Assembly: GCA_965243625.1 (NCBI GenBank)
Contig: CBDEVI010000002.1
Location: 1,054,001 to 1,118,000 of the forward strand
DNA: 64,000 nt
Reading direction: 5' to 3'
DNA from: JAJECS01 sp965243625
Lineage (GTDB): Bacteria > Chloroflexota > UBA11872
The translations under genes were made by a program, and so were the position numbers. The notes under the pieces were generated by a model. The model was not told the DNA's origin, searched no databases, and saw only the letters and a program-made list of their open reading frames with translations. The first letter of the stretch is position 1, and the number at the start of each line of letters is the position of its first letter. Shown here piece by piece: positions 7,953-16,896 of this stretch.

Positions 7953-8987
7953 CTAGGAGGCCGTGGGCCAGCCGTCCGGAATCTCGTCGGCGTCGAGGGC
8001 TGCTTGAATGGCGTCGGCCGCCTCCGGAGTCACCCACGCGCCCCAGATGTCGGGGTTGCTCTTCAGCCACCAGATCGCGGCGTCGTTCGTGCTGGCGTCG
8101 GGGTTGTCGAGCAGCCACTGGGCGAGTGGCTTGTAGACCTCGATGTTGAGATCCCAGGCGCGCAGCATCTGGACGACTTCAGGCGCGGTGGTCAGCAAGT
8201 CGGGATGCACCGCGATCAGGATGGTCGCGTCTTCAAAGCCGCACGCCTTGGTGGTCAACCAGCACTCGTCGCTGTACGCAGGCTCCTCGAGACGAACCAC
8301 GTCCAACACCAGCGCCGGTTCGTTGGTGCCCCACTGGTACCCGAGCCACGGCTCGCCCTTCTCGTAGGCGCCGTACAGATCGGCGTTCAGCGCGGCGCCG
8401 TCACCGGGGTTGATGACCTCCACGTGATCGGTGAGACCGTAGGCCTCGATCTGGGCCGCCACGTTTTCTTCGCAGGCCCAGCCAATGACGCACGACACCA
8501 GCCGCGCCTTTCCTCCGCTAGCCGCCGTCGCGAAAATCTGCTTGAACTGCTCGTCCTTGAGGTCTTCGACGTTATCGAGCTCGGGGTATTGCTCCTGGAG
8601 ATAGGCCGGAATCACGAACCCGGACTGCCAGTCGTTGCCGAGGCTCTTTCCGACTGAGACCACCTCGCCGTTGGCGATTGCCTCGTCCCAGGCTTCCTGC
8701 TGATTGGGCAACCAGATTTCAAGCGTGATGTGGCTGTCGCCGTTTCGCAGACCCTGGAAAAGCGGGAGCGTGCTGCCGAACACGACGTCCGTGGGATAGC
8801 CATAGCCCTTTTCGACGATGTACTGCGCAATGCGGTTTTGCAGCTGGGCGCTATCCCAATTCAGATCGCTGAAAACCAGGGTCGGCGGGGGAGATTCCGC
8901 TTCCTGCTCAGACTCCCCGCAACCGGCGATGCCCATCAAGGCGAGCACCGCGAGCAAAAGCGCGAGTCGCATGTACCGAGTCATCAT
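7953..8987 (-). CDS. glycine betaine/proline-type ABC transporter substrate-binding lipoprotein (OpuAC/ProX family)
   Basis: 344 residues: signal peptide with lipobox MGIAGC, then a type-II periplasmic binding fold of the OpuAC family. Family features include LVFSDLNWDSAQLQNRI at the start, the GDSHITLEIWLPNQ segment, and Trp-rich regions (GEPWLGYQWGTNEP, WWLKSNPDIWGAWV) of the kind that box quaternary amines. It delivers glycine betaine or similar osmolytes to the permease. The ATG at 8987 has GGGGAGGG upstream; the earlier in-frame ATG lies inside that ribosome-binding site. It is third in a minus-strand operon after the ATPase and permease genes. Confidence 0.88.
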   Translation of the reverse strand: MMTRYMRLALLLAVLALMGIAGCGESEQEAESPPPTLVFSDLNWDSAQLQNRIAQYIVEKGYGYPTDVVFGSTLPLFQGLRNGDSHITLEIWLPNQQEAWDEAIANGEVVSVGKSLGNDWQSGFVIPAYLQEQYPELDNVEDLKDEQFKQIFATAASGGKARLVSCVIGWACEENVAAQIEAYGLTDHVEVINPGDGAALNADLYGAYEKGEPWLGYQWGTNEPALVLDVVRLEEPAYSDECWLTTKACGFEDATILIAVHPDLLTTAPEVVQMLRAWDLNIEVYKPLAQWLLDNPDASTNDAAIWWLKSNPDIWGAWVTPEAADAIQAALDADEIPDGWPTAS

Positions 8988-9173
8988 GATTGACGCCCTC
9001 CCCATAACTTCTAGGCAAAACTAAGCCGCACCAGCACCTTAGCTTGCGGCGCGACGATGCGCGAGCGCCGACGGCTGGGGCAGTCCAAGTGCGCGCCGCC
9101 CGCCCCACGATGTCGATTCGATCGCACAGAAATGAAGCGCCGACGGGCGGGACGAGCGGTGGGACCGCAGCGG

Positions 9174-10274
9174 CTACCCGGCGCGGCGAATCTCATGCCG
9201 TCCGCGGGACACGGCCTGGGTGAAGCGGTCGAAAATGATGGCCAGAAACACGATCGCCAGACCGGCGATGAGCCCGTTGCCGGGCTGATTCTTCTGCAGC
9301 GCGCGCAGCACGTCGTCGCCGAGGCCGCCGGCGGCCACCATGCTGGCGATGGTGACCATTCCCAGGGCCATCAGGGTGGTCTGGTTGACGCCGGCCATGA
9401 TGGTGGGCAACGCCATCGGAATCTGCACTTTCGCCAGGATTTGCAACGGAGACGCGCCGAACGAGCGGACGGCTTCGATGGTCTCCGGCGACACCTGGCG
9501 GATGCCCAGATTGGTGAGCCGGATCAACGGCGGAACCGCATAGATGATGGTGGCGAAGATTCCGGCAGGCTTCCCCAGGCCAAAGAACAAGATGCCCGGC
9601 AGCAGGTAGACAAAGCTCGGCATGGTCTGCATGGCGTCGAGGATCGGTCGCAAGATGTTGTCGGCGATCCGACTGCGCGACGCCAGCACGCCCACCGGCA
9701 GGCCGATGACCACGGCCACCGCCACCGCCACGATCATCAGCGCCACGGTGTCGATGGTGTTCTCCCAGAGATCCATGAATCCGATGAACAGCAACGCCAG
9801 CACGGTGAAGCCGAGCAGCCGCCAGCGCCCGGCGGCGAACGACACCAGGGCCAGACCGAGAATCACGGCGGGCCACGGCAGCCAGCTCAACACATCCTCG
9901 ATGCGCACCAGGGCCACGTCGACGGCGGAGCTGAGGCTGTCGAAGAGCCAGCTGACCTCAATGTTGAGCCAGTCGACGGCGTCGTCGATGGCCGTCCCCG
10001 TAACTTCCCGCACGGTGCGTTCAAGCGTGGTCACGCCGCCGCCCGACGTCTCGACCTCAGAAGTCGACACGGTGGTCGGAAAGCCCATCTCCGAGCCCCA
10101 GACGGCCAGGCAGACAAGCACGGCGGCGACGACGACCACGGCTCCGGCAAGCCAACGGGCATAGCCCGGCAGCGCCGGAATCCGGCCGGCAAGTTGCCGG
10201 TGCGGCCCCCGAACCAGGCGAAAGAGCCTGGATTTGGGTGGGGTGGTAGGGGGCGGGGACTTCGGTCGATCCAT
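9174..10274 (-). CDS. glycine betaine/proline-type ABC transporter permease (OpuAB/ProW family)
   Basis: 366 residues. A cytoplasmic N-terminus and one TM (about 42-60) precede an extracytoplasmic loop. A binding-protein-dependent permease domain follows, with several TM segments from about 120 on. The EAA-type coupling loop is seen around SPETIEAVRSFGASPLQILAKVQIPMALPTI, which contacts the ATPase. The motif MQTMPSFVYLLPGILFFGLGKPAGI is typical of ProW/OpuAB. It starts 10 bp after the ATPase stop, so the two are co-transcribed. Confidence 0.9.
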   Translation of the reverse strand: MDRPKSPPPTTPPKSRLFRLVRGPHRQLAGRIPALPGYARWLAGAVVVVAAVLVCLAVWGSEMGFPTTVSTSEVETSGGGVTTLERTVREVTGTAIDDAVDWLNIEVSWLFDSLSSAVDVALVRIEDVLSWLPWPAVILGLALVSFAAGRWRLLGFTVLALLFIGFMDLWENTIDTVALMIVAVAVAVVIGLPVGVLASRSRIADNILRPILDAMQTMPSFVYLLPGILFFGLGKPAGIFATIIYAVPPLIRLTNLGIRQVSPETIEAVRSFGASPLQILAKVQIPMALPTIMAGVNQTTLMALGMVTIASMVAAGGLGDDVLRALQKNQPGNGLIAGLAIVFLAIIFDRFTQAVSRGRHEIRRAG

Positions 10275-10284
10275 GCGCGTTTCT

Positions 10285-11478
10285 CTAGCCAGCCTGCGCC
10301 ACGGTTTCTAACAGTACGGCCCGGCGTATCTCGCCCAGCAGGCTGCCGTTGTCGCTGACCACGGCCACGGCATGTTCACTCTGGGCGGCGATCGGAATCA
10401 CGTCGGCGATGAACGCGTCGGGAGACGTGGTGACGGCCTGATCGACCGGCGCTCCATGGAGCGATCTGGCGCCCTGGGCGGCGAGGGCCGTCGCCCGATC
10501 CCTGGTGAGGATGCCGCGCAGGGTGAAAGACTGACTGATCAGGAACACCGCGTCGAGCTTGTGCTGCTGCATGGCGTGCAGCGCCGCGCGCGGTCCCTGC
10601 CGCTCGTAGATGACCACGTCGGGCTCGCCCATGATCGCCCGCGCCTGCACCACTTTGGCCCGCGAGACGTCTTGTACGAAGTCGGTCACATAGTCATCGC
10701 TGGGCAGGGTGACGATTTCTTCCGGCGAACCCTGCTGCACGATTTGACCGTCGCGCATGATGGCGACGCGGTCACCGAGCTTGAGGGCTTCGTCGAGGTC
10801 GTGCGTGATGAACACGATGGTCTTGTGCAATTCCGTCTGCAGCGAGACCAGCTCGTCCTGCATTTCGCGGCGGATGAGCGGATCCAGCCCACTGAACGGC
10901 TCGTCCATGAGCAGCACGTCGGGATCGACGGCCAGCGCCCTCGCCAGCCCGACGCGCTGCTGCATGCCCCCGCTCATTTCGTGGGGGCGATAGCTTTCCC
11001 ATCCCTTCAATCCCACGGTGTCGATGGTCTCGGCCGCCATCCGGTACCGCGTCGGTTTGTCGATCCCGCGGATCTCGAGTCCGACGGCCACGTTGTCAAT
11101 CACGCTGCGGTGCGGGAGCAGCCCGTAGTGCTGAAACACCATCGCCGTCTTTTGGCGGCGAAACTCGATGAGCTGCGCTTGGGTGTAGCCGAGTATGTCC
11201 TCGCCGTCGAAATAGACCTGCCCCCTGGTCGCTTCGATCAGCCGGATGAGGCACCGCACCAGGGTCGACTTGCCGCTGCCGGAAAGCCCCATGACCACGA
11301 AGACCGCGCCATTCTCAACCGAGAACGACACGTCGCGCAGTCCGGTAACCAGTCCCAGCTCGTCCTGAAGCTCCGCGCGGCTCTTGGAGGCATGTTCCGG
11401 CTGGAATACTCGGTCCGGTCGCGAGCCAAAGACTTTCCAAAGGCCTTTGACGACGATTTGAGCATCTTGCGAAGGCAT
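10285..11478 (-). CDS. glycine betaine/proline-type ABC transporter ATP-binding protein (OpuAA/ProV family)
   Basis: 397 residues. The ABC domain has Walker A GLSGSGKSTLVR, a Q-loop (FQHYGLLPHR), signature MSGGMQQRVGLARAL, Walker B VLLMDEPFSGLDPL and switch His (FITHDLDEAL). The C-terminal 120 residues resemble paired CBS domains, which in OpuA act as ionic-strength sensors. Use of ATG 11478 is a judgement: the frame stays open 30 codons further upstream, but that extension has no ribosome-binding site or conserved residues. It is first in the osmolyte-uptake operon. Confidence 0.9.
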   Translation of the reverse strand: MPSQDAQIVVKGLWKVFGSRPDRVFQPEHASKSRAELQDELGLVTGLRDVSFSVENGAVFVVMGLSGSGKSTLVRCLIRLIEATRGQVYFDGEDILGYTQAQLIEFRRQKTAMVFQHYGLLPHRSVIDNVAVGLEIRGIDKPTRYRMAAETIDTVGLKGWESYRPHEMSGGMQQRVGLARALAVDPDVLLMDEPFSGLDPLIRREMQDELVSLQTELHKTIVFITHDLDEALKLGDRVAIMRDGQIVQQGSPEEIVTLPSDDYVTDFVQDVSRAKVVQARAIMGEPDVVIYERQGPRAALHAMQQHKLDAVFLISQSFTLRGILTRDRATALAAQGARSLHGAPVDQAVTTSPDAFIADVIPIAAQSEHAVAVVSDNGSLLGEIRRAVLLETVAQAG

Positions 11479-11721
11479 GGAATCGAAGGCCTTCCACAGC
11501 GGTGGGTCCGCCGCGGCTACGGCAGGCGTCTCGTCAAGTCGAATGCCACGAATCATGCATCTTCGCACGCCAAAAGTCTTGATGCGTCGCGTGGCGGCGC
11601 CGGCGACTCATGCGCACCCAATACGCAGAAATGGTCTCGGTGGTGGACGCAGCACTAGAGTCTGAATTCGACGCTCAGATGATATGGTTCAGCCATACGC
11701 CTGTGCGATTGCCGATTCGCA

Positions 11722-11958
11722 ATGAAGACCACCCTTAATCTGAACGACCGCGTGCTGCAACAGGCCAAGCGGCGGGCGGCGCGGGACGGGATAACGCTTA
11801 CTCGCTTCGTAGAGGACGCCCTGCGCGCGCGGCTGGCCGGAGCGAAGGGCAGCAAGCCGCCCTTTCGGCTGCGACTTGTAACGGTGACCGGGCACGCGCC
11901 ACCTAACGTCGATATTGCCGATCGCGATGCCCTCTACGACGTAATCGACCGCGCTTGA
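11722..11958 (+). CDS. vapB: VapB-type antitoxin
   Basis: 78 residues. The N-terminal MKTTLNLNDRVLQQAKRRAARDGITLTRFVEDALRARL has the ribbon-helix-helix pattern of DNA-binding antitoxins, and the C-terminal tail would bind the toxin. The stop codon overlaps the toxin start by 4 bp, the usual arrangement for translational coupling. VapB proteins neutralise VapC and repress their own operon. Confidence 0.8.
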   Translation: MKTTLNLNDRVLQQAKRRAARDGITLTRFVEDALRARLAGAKGSKPPFRLRLVTVTGHAPPNVDIADRDALYDVIDRA

Positions 11959-12383
11959 TTGCAGTTGATACCAATGTGCTGATCTACGCCCATCGTGGCG
12001 AGGCCTCATTGCATGACGAGGCGGCATCGAGGCTCGTCGCGCTCGCTCAAGGGCCCGAGCGTTGGGGCCTGCCAGTGTTCTGCGTCGCAGAATTCATGCG
12101 CATCGTGACCCATCGTCGCGTGTTCAATCCGCCGTCTTCCGTTTCGGAAGCAGCTACATTTGTCACCAACGTTGCAGCCGCTCCGAGCTGCGAACTCGTC
12201 CGGCCGGGCCCAGGATTCCTCGATTTGCTCGTGGAAACAGCACGGCAGGCCAATGCGCATGGCAACCTGGTTTTTGACGCCCAGATTGCTGCGTTGTGCC
12301 TAGAGCACGGTATCGACACCGTGCTAACGAACGACCGCGACTTCAGACGATTTGAGCCGCTGCGCGTGCAGGCTTTGGGTTAG
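11955..12383 (+). CDS. vapC: VapC-type PIN-domain ribonuclease toxin
   Basis: 142 residues with the PIN-domain acidic set. Asp5 lies in AVDTNVLIYAH and a central Glu in FCVAEFMRI. A third Asp lies in NLVFDAQIAALC, and the C-terminal TNDRDFRRF follows. VapC toxins cleave tRNA or rRNA in a Mg2+-dependent way. TTG start inside the vapB stop region (TTGA). The acidic residues are intact, so the toxin is probably active. The module sits in an accessory stretch between a transporter operon and glycosidase-like genes. Confidence 0.85.
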   Translation: MIAVDTNVLIYAHRGEASLHDEAASRLVALAQGPERWGLPVFCVAEFMRIVTHRRVFNPPSSVSEAATFVTNVAAAPSCELVRPGPGFLDLLVETARQANAHGNLVFDAQIAALCLEHGIDTVLTNDRDFRRFEPLRVQALG

Positions 12384-12418
12384 CTGTTAGAAACCGCGCC
12401 GCGCTTGGAACAGGTCCG

Positions 12419-13489
12419 ATGACGCCCGGCGATCCCGACATTTCCGACAACGCCCCGATCACGGTTCGGAATTCGCGCAAGCTCCTCTACACCGACGAGC
12501 CGCACATCCACCACATGGCCAGCCTGGCGCGGCTGCCGGGCGGCCGGCTCGTGCTCAGCTTCAGCCGCGTTCCGGGCGCCCGCCGGCTCAGCAACGGCGT
12601 GCTGATGGTCTCGCGCTCCGACGACGACGGGACGACGTGGACCACCCCCGAGGCGCTCTACGCGCACGCGGGCTGGGACTGCCTCAACATGGGCGGGCTC
12701 ATGCCGTTCAGCGATACGAGGGTGGTGCTGGCGCTGGGCCGGCTCCAGATCGACCCGACCCTGCCCGGCGACGAGCCGTGCACCGGCTGGGATATGGCGA
12801 CACGGGCATCGGCCGACGGCGGCGAGACCTGGTCGCCGGTAAGCCCCGGAATTCGCCTATTCCCGGGATGGACCGAGCTCTACGGCGCAAGCAATCCGCA
12901 TCGACTGGCCGACGGCCGCCACATGCTCGCCGCAATCGGCACGACCGGTCGCGATGTCGGCTGGCGCGCCGGGGTCACTTTCACCGGCGACCTCGGCGCC
13001 ACGCTTTCCCCACCGGTAATCGTCGCCGAGCACCCACGACTCGGCTTCGGCGACATGGACATCGTGCGCCTGGCCGATGGTCGCTTCCTTGCCGTGGCGC
13101 GGGTGTTCGGCGGTCACGACAGCGTGTTCGCCCACTCAACCGATGAAGGCCGAACCTGGAGCGAGCCGCGCCCAGCCGACTTCGCCGGCGCCAACATCAA
13201 GCTGCACCGACTCCGATCCGGCGCGGTGCTCTGCGCCTATCGCGACGAACGCGGCAATCGATCGGGCGTGGCGTGCAGCGTCAGCGAGGACGGCGGGGAG
13301 GCCTGGCGGCGGCTGGGATGGCTGGCCGCACCCGGCGGCGGGCCGCCGCCTCGAGCGGACGGCGTGCGCTGCGGCTATCCCGACATTGCCGCCACCGGCG
13401 GCCGGGAGCTCGCCTGCGTCCTGCATCCCACGGCCGACGCCACGGGATGTGTCGATCTGCGCTGGCTGCGGCTCCAGGACCGAACCTAG
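12419..13489 (+). CDS. sialidase-like BNR/Asp-box six-bladed propeller protein
   Basis: 356 residues. Four Asp-box repeats are visible: SRSDDDGTTW near 62, SADGGETWS near 124, STDEGRTWS near 240 and SEDGGEAWR near 289. This is the spacing of sialidase-fold propellers. There is no signal peptide, so a cytoplasmic or non-classical location is likely. Asp boxes mark the fold rather than the activity, and the usual sialidase Arg triad cannot be assigned with confidence. It may therefore act on another sugar or be a lyase-like propeller. ATG with AGG close upstream. It is convergent with the gene ending at 13496. Confidence 0.65.
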   Translation: MTPGDPDISDNAPITVRNSRKLLYTDEPHIHHMASLARLPGGRLVLSFSRVPGARRLSNGVLMVSRSDDDGTTWTTPEALYAHAGWDCLNMGGLMPFSDTRVVLALGRLQIDPTLPGDEPCTGWDMATRASADGGETWSPVSPGIRLFPGWTELYGASNPHRLADGRHMLAAIGTTGRDVGWRAGVTFTGDLGATLSPPVIVAEHPRLGFGDMDIVRLADGRFLAVARVFGGHDSVFAHSTDEGRTWSEPRPADFAGANIKLHRLRSGAVLCAYRDERGNRSGVACSVSEDGGEAWRRLGWLAAPGGGPPPRADGVRCGYPDIAATGGRELACVLHPTADATGCVDLRWLRLQDRT

Positions 13490-13495
13490 CGCCGC

Positions 13496-15280
13496 CTACC
13501 CCGGCGTCTGGTAGCTCAGATCCCAGTCGCCCAAGAGATTGAGCTTGCGGGTTGGCGTAACCAGCCCCGCCTCTCCGGCCGCCCGCCAGGCGGCAATCTC
13601 CTCCCGATGCCCCAGTCGCCGCAGCGACGACCACATGTCCTGGTAGTTGGCGCGGCCCGCGGGACCGGCGCAATCCCAGAAGAACAGGTGGGGCACGCCT
13701 TCCCCATACAGACCGTCGGCGCGGCGGCGAAACTCCTCCGGCGACAAATGCCGCGGCATGATGTTCGGCGCCACCGTGCAGGGCGTGCCCTCGGTCAGGT
13801 CCAGCAGCCACCTGGCGGCCTCCGGATCCGTCCACGCCTCCAGCGAGCTGTCCATGCCCAGCTCCGATGAGTATGGAATCAGCGTGTCGACCAGGCCCTC
13901 GTCCACCCACGCGCGCAGGTCAATCGCGATCTGCAGGTTCTCCTGCTCGGTGGCGCCGACGATGGCCGAGACCTGAATTCGGCTCGACCGGCCCTGCTTC
14001 TCCGCCTCCGCATCCATCGCCTCCCGGACCTCGCGCATGAACTGCGTCAGCGTCTGCGCTCGGTACTTCAGCCACGTGGGATCGTCCGGCGGAAGCAGTC
14101 GCGGGAAACCCCCATGCGTTCGAGTGAATCCCTCGACGATCGGGCGTTCGTACTCAACCAGCGGCGGACGGCGGTTGTACAGGAGGCAGACGCCGTCGAT
14201 CGGATGCTGCGCCACCTCTCGCAGCAAGTCCACGGCATAGGCACGCACCTCGGGGAAGCTGTAGGCCATGCGCGGCGTGCGCACGCCGTTCCGGTCCTCG
14301 CCGCGCCACTCGGGATGCCGCTTGTAGATGCCGTCGCCGTGGTCGAAGTGGTCATGCGGCGGCGGAAAGTGGAAGCCGGCTACCCGCCAGCTGGCATGGA
14401 ACTCCATGCCGAGCTCATGGCAGTAGTCCAGGGCAACGCGCAGCGGGTCGATGCCCTGCGCCGCGAAGGCGCGCCAGCTTTCCGCGTGCAGGCGGTCGCC
14501 GACGCGGTCGAAGTCGTCCAGCCCGTCGAACGTGCAGCGCCGCCCGATGTTGGTGAGGTTGTACATCAGGTCGCCCTGACCGCACTCCCAATACATGCGT
14601 GAGAAGTCGGTATCGCGGTAGGGCTCCAGCTCGCGTCGAACCTCATCCGCGGTCGTCATGCGCCACAACCAGTGAGGTCCGTGCGCGTCCTGGTGCGCAA
14701 AAAGCGTGCGGTTTCGAGCGTCGGCCCGATCGGCGCGGGTCGCTTCGGCCTCGGCCTCGGTGAGCGGAACGAGCTTGATGTAGGCGATCCGCGCGTGCAT
14801 GCAGCGCACGGCGCCGATGCCGTCTCCCGGGGCCTCCTGCCAGGCAACCTGGCCGATGTGGAGGTCCTGGTCCGTGAGGTCCGCGACCTTCCAAAACATC
14901 TCGACGATCGCCCGATCATGGACGCCGCCCGATGTGGCGCTTGCGGAGTTGAGCATCGTCTCGACCGCGTCATCGCTGAGCCGCACGCGCACCGCGTGGC
15001 CGTCACTTTCGCCGGGCCGCGACGGCAGGACGCCGATGGACACCGCGTGCCAGCCCTGCACGTCCAGCGGATAGCGCACCGTGGGCGCCGCCGTGTTCGG
15101 CCCGGCCAGCAGCATCGTGCCGGAGACGTCGTCGGTGGCGTAGGCCATCGCGCGCCAGCGGCGATGCTGTGGGTCTTCCCCTAAGGCCTCAGCTGGCTCG
15201 CACCGATCCAGATCGGTGCGAAAGATCGCCTCGGTGGCAAAGCCCCGATCGGCAAAGTAGTCAACGGTTGTCTGCGCCAC
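13496..15280 (-). CDS. large TIM-barrel glycoside-hydrolase-like protein (GHL10/family-10-like)
   Basis: 594 residues. The N-terminal 200 residues resemble a beta-sandwich. The C-terminal about 370 residues have barrel-like alternation, with strands such as GMEFHASWRVAGFHF and PIDGVCLLYNRRPPLVEYE and the end segment VPHLFFWDCAG. These resemble uncharacterised family-10-like glycosyl hydrolases. Catalytic acids cannot be fixed; the Glu in VEYERPIVEGF and the Glu in SSELGMDSS are candidates. GTG at 15280 with GAGGG 4 nt upstream is preferred to a TTG 19 codons earlier. It lies 114 bp downstream of a GH32-like gene and is probably co-transcribed with it. Confidence 0.5.
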   Translation of the reverse strand: MAQTTVDYFADRGFATEAIFRTDLDRCEPAEALGEDPQHRRWRAMAYATDDVSGTMLLAGPNTAAPTVRYPLDVQGWHAVSIGVLPSRPGESDGHAVRVRLSDDAVETMLNSASATSGGVHDRAIVEMFWKVADLTDQDLHIGQVAWQEAPGDGIGAVRCMHARIAYIKLVPLTEAEAEATRADRADARNRTLFAHQDAHGPHWLWRMTTADEVRRELEPYRDTDFSRMYWECGQGDLMYNLTNIGRRCTFDGLDDFDRVGDRLHAESWRAFAAQGIDPLRVALDYCHELGMEFHASWRVAGFHFPPPHDHFDHGDGIYKRHPEWRGEDRNGVRTPRMAYSFPEVRAYAVDLLREVAQHPIDGVCLLYNRRPPLVEYERPIVEGFTRTHGGFPRLLPPDDPTWLKYRAQTLTQFMREVREAMDAEAEKQGRSSRIQVSAIVGATEQENLQIAIDLRAWVDEGLVDTLIPYSSELGMDSSLEAWTDPEAARWLLDLTEGTPCTVAPNIMPRHLSPEEFRRRADGLYGEGVPHLFFWDCAGPAGRANYQDMWSSLRRLGHREEIAAWRAAGEAGLVTPTRKLNLLGDWDLSYQTPG

Positions 15281-15394
15281 TGGTCCCTCGCCTCTTCCAG
15301 CCTCGGTGGTCCGTGGACCCTCCGTCGTGGCCGGCAATGTACAGAACCACCCGCCATTCCGGCACGGGCTTGTCGAGAACTCGGGCGGCGACGC

Positions 15395-16330
15395 TCAGGC
15401 GGCCCGGATGCCGGCCGCGGTGGCCACGACTGGAATGGGGTCGGAAATGCACCGGGCGCCGTCGACAGTGACCGTGCCGAGCATGACCCATTGCCCCTGC
15501 CATCGGATGAGGCGGCTGGCGTAGGGCTGCACCGGCGCGTCCGGTGGCAGCACCTCGCCCGTGCCCTGGATGCGAAACGGTCCCAGCGGCGACTCGCCGA
15601 CCATCGAGAAATCGGCGCTCCGAAACGGATGCCCGGGAAACCGGCGCCTGAACCATGGAACGATGCGGTCGGCCGAGGTGCAAAACAACAGGTAGTACCG
15701 CCCGTCGATGCGGTACACCTGCGGAACCTCGAGCTCGGTGGCGATGGGGTCCACGTCCAACGGCGGCTCCACCCGCCACGCCCGCATGTCCCGGCTGGTG
15801 GCCAATCCAACCGCGCCCCGGCGGCTGCGGTCCGGGTGCTTGCTCCGGGCGCACACGAGCTGAAGCACGCGACCCTCGACCTGGAAGAGGAACGGGTCGC
15901 GCCATTGGCCGTACGCCCGGTGCACGGGGCCGAGCCGTTCGTAGAGCCCGGAATCTCGCGCATTGACGGGATTGCTCTCGCATTTGGTCCAGCCATACAG
16001 GTCGTCCGACACGGCCAGCCCCACGCGATGCACCTTGCGCGTGGGCGGGTTCTCGTTCCGGCGCAAGGCGCTATAGGCCATCCAGAATCGCCCCTGCCAG
16101 GCGAAGACGGAACCGGTGGACAGGGTTTGGCTGTCCCACGATTCGCCGCCGCCGCGCTCAAGGGCGAAACCGAGGAAGTCCCAGTGCACCAGGTCGCGGC
16201 TGACCGCGTGGCCGATGTCCCAGTTCCAGGAAGGGCGCGGCTCCGGCGAGGTGCAGAAAAAGCAGTGGGCGAGGCCGTCGCCAACGACGAACCAGGAGTC
16301 GCCGATGGTGTAGCCGGGAAGGCTAAACAC
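15395..16330 (-). CDS. GH32/GH43/GH68-like five-bladed propeller glycosidase
   Basis: 311 residues with several GH-J/GH-F clan hallmarks. The segment WNWDIGHAVSRDLVHWDFLG near 36 matches the GH32 block of the form WGHAxSxDLVHW. WRDPFLF near 144 gives the RDP motif. LEVPQVYRIDGRYYLLF near 202 places a Glu where the acid/base EC-type motif belongs. Likely a fructosidase- or arabinosidase-like enzyme; the substrate is not inferable. No signal peptide. GTG start without a clear ribosome-binding site, 9 bp after the stop of the upstream membrane gene, so translation may be coupled. Confidence 0.65.
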   Translation of the reverse strand: MFSLPGYTIGDSWFVVGDGLAHCFFCTSPEPRPSWNWDIGHAVSRDLVHWDFLGFALERGGGESWDSQTLSTGSVFAWQGRFWMAYSALRRNENPPTRKVHRVGLAVSDDLYGWTKCESNPVNARDSGLYERLGPVHRAYGQWRDPFLFQVEGRVLQLVCARSKHPDRSRRGAVGLATSRDMRAWRVEPPLDVDPIATELEVPQVYRIDGRYYLLFCTSADRIVPWFRRRFPGHPFRSADFSMVGESPLGPFRIQGTGEVLPPDAPVQPYASRLIRWQGQWVMLGTVTVDGARCISDPIPVVATAAGIRAA

Positions 16331-16339
16331 CGGGTGGGG

Positions 16340-16771
16340 TCAAGCTTGGGACGCGCCGCTCCACAGATAGAAGCCGGTGTTCCCCACGACCCAGGTGAAG
16401 AGCACGTCGACCCAGGGGAAATGGTTGATGTGCGACTGCGCCGCGAGCCCCGTCTCGTTCTCCGGCCAGAAGGTCCACAGCCAGCCCCAGTAGAACAGGA
16501 TGACCAGGGCGATTGAGCCGTAGAGGACCGCTGTGGCGGCAAGGTATTCGCGAGTTATCGCGTCTGTGCTGCTGCCGGCCAAGGCGCGCTTGCGATGAAC
16601 GCTCACCACCAGGGCAATTGGCACCGCCACCGCCATGAACCAGTTGACGACCTGCCACACCGGGTAGGTCGGACCGCCGTCGTGGTAGACCGGAGTGAGG
16701 ATGAGGTTCAGCCCGACGACGAACGCGATCGCAATCAGCGCAACCGCCACCAGCCGCTTCACCATGTCCAT
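16340..16771 (-). CDS. small four-helix integral membrane protein, unknown function
   Basis: 143 residues with four hydrophobic segments (about 4-24, 38-60, 76-102 and 121-140). The loop LWTFWPENETGLAAQSHINHFPWVDV lies between TM3 and TM4. The ATG at 16771 has a GGGGGGAAG stretch about 10 nt upstream. The same frame is open further upstream, but that part overlaps the acetyltransferase gene and is not protein-like. Its 9-bp spacing to the GH32-like gene suggests a sugar-related operon; that is inference. I do not recognise a family. Confidence 0.6.
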   Translation of the reverse strand: MDMVKRLVAVALIAIAFVVGLNLILTPVYHDGGPTYPVWQVVNWFMAVAVPIALVVSVHRKRALAGSSTDAITREYLAATAVLYGSIALVILFYWGWLWTFWPENETGLAAQSHINHFPWVDVLFTWVVGNTGFYLWSGASQA

Positions 16772-16896
16772 GAAATCACTTCCCCCCCACGTGGTCTCGG
16801 TCCGCCCGGCGACCACCACCTGATGCGCACCGCGCGGCGCAATCTTACGTCCGGTTATTGCTGCGACGCGCCCGCGCCCGCGGTCGGCGCGAAGAC

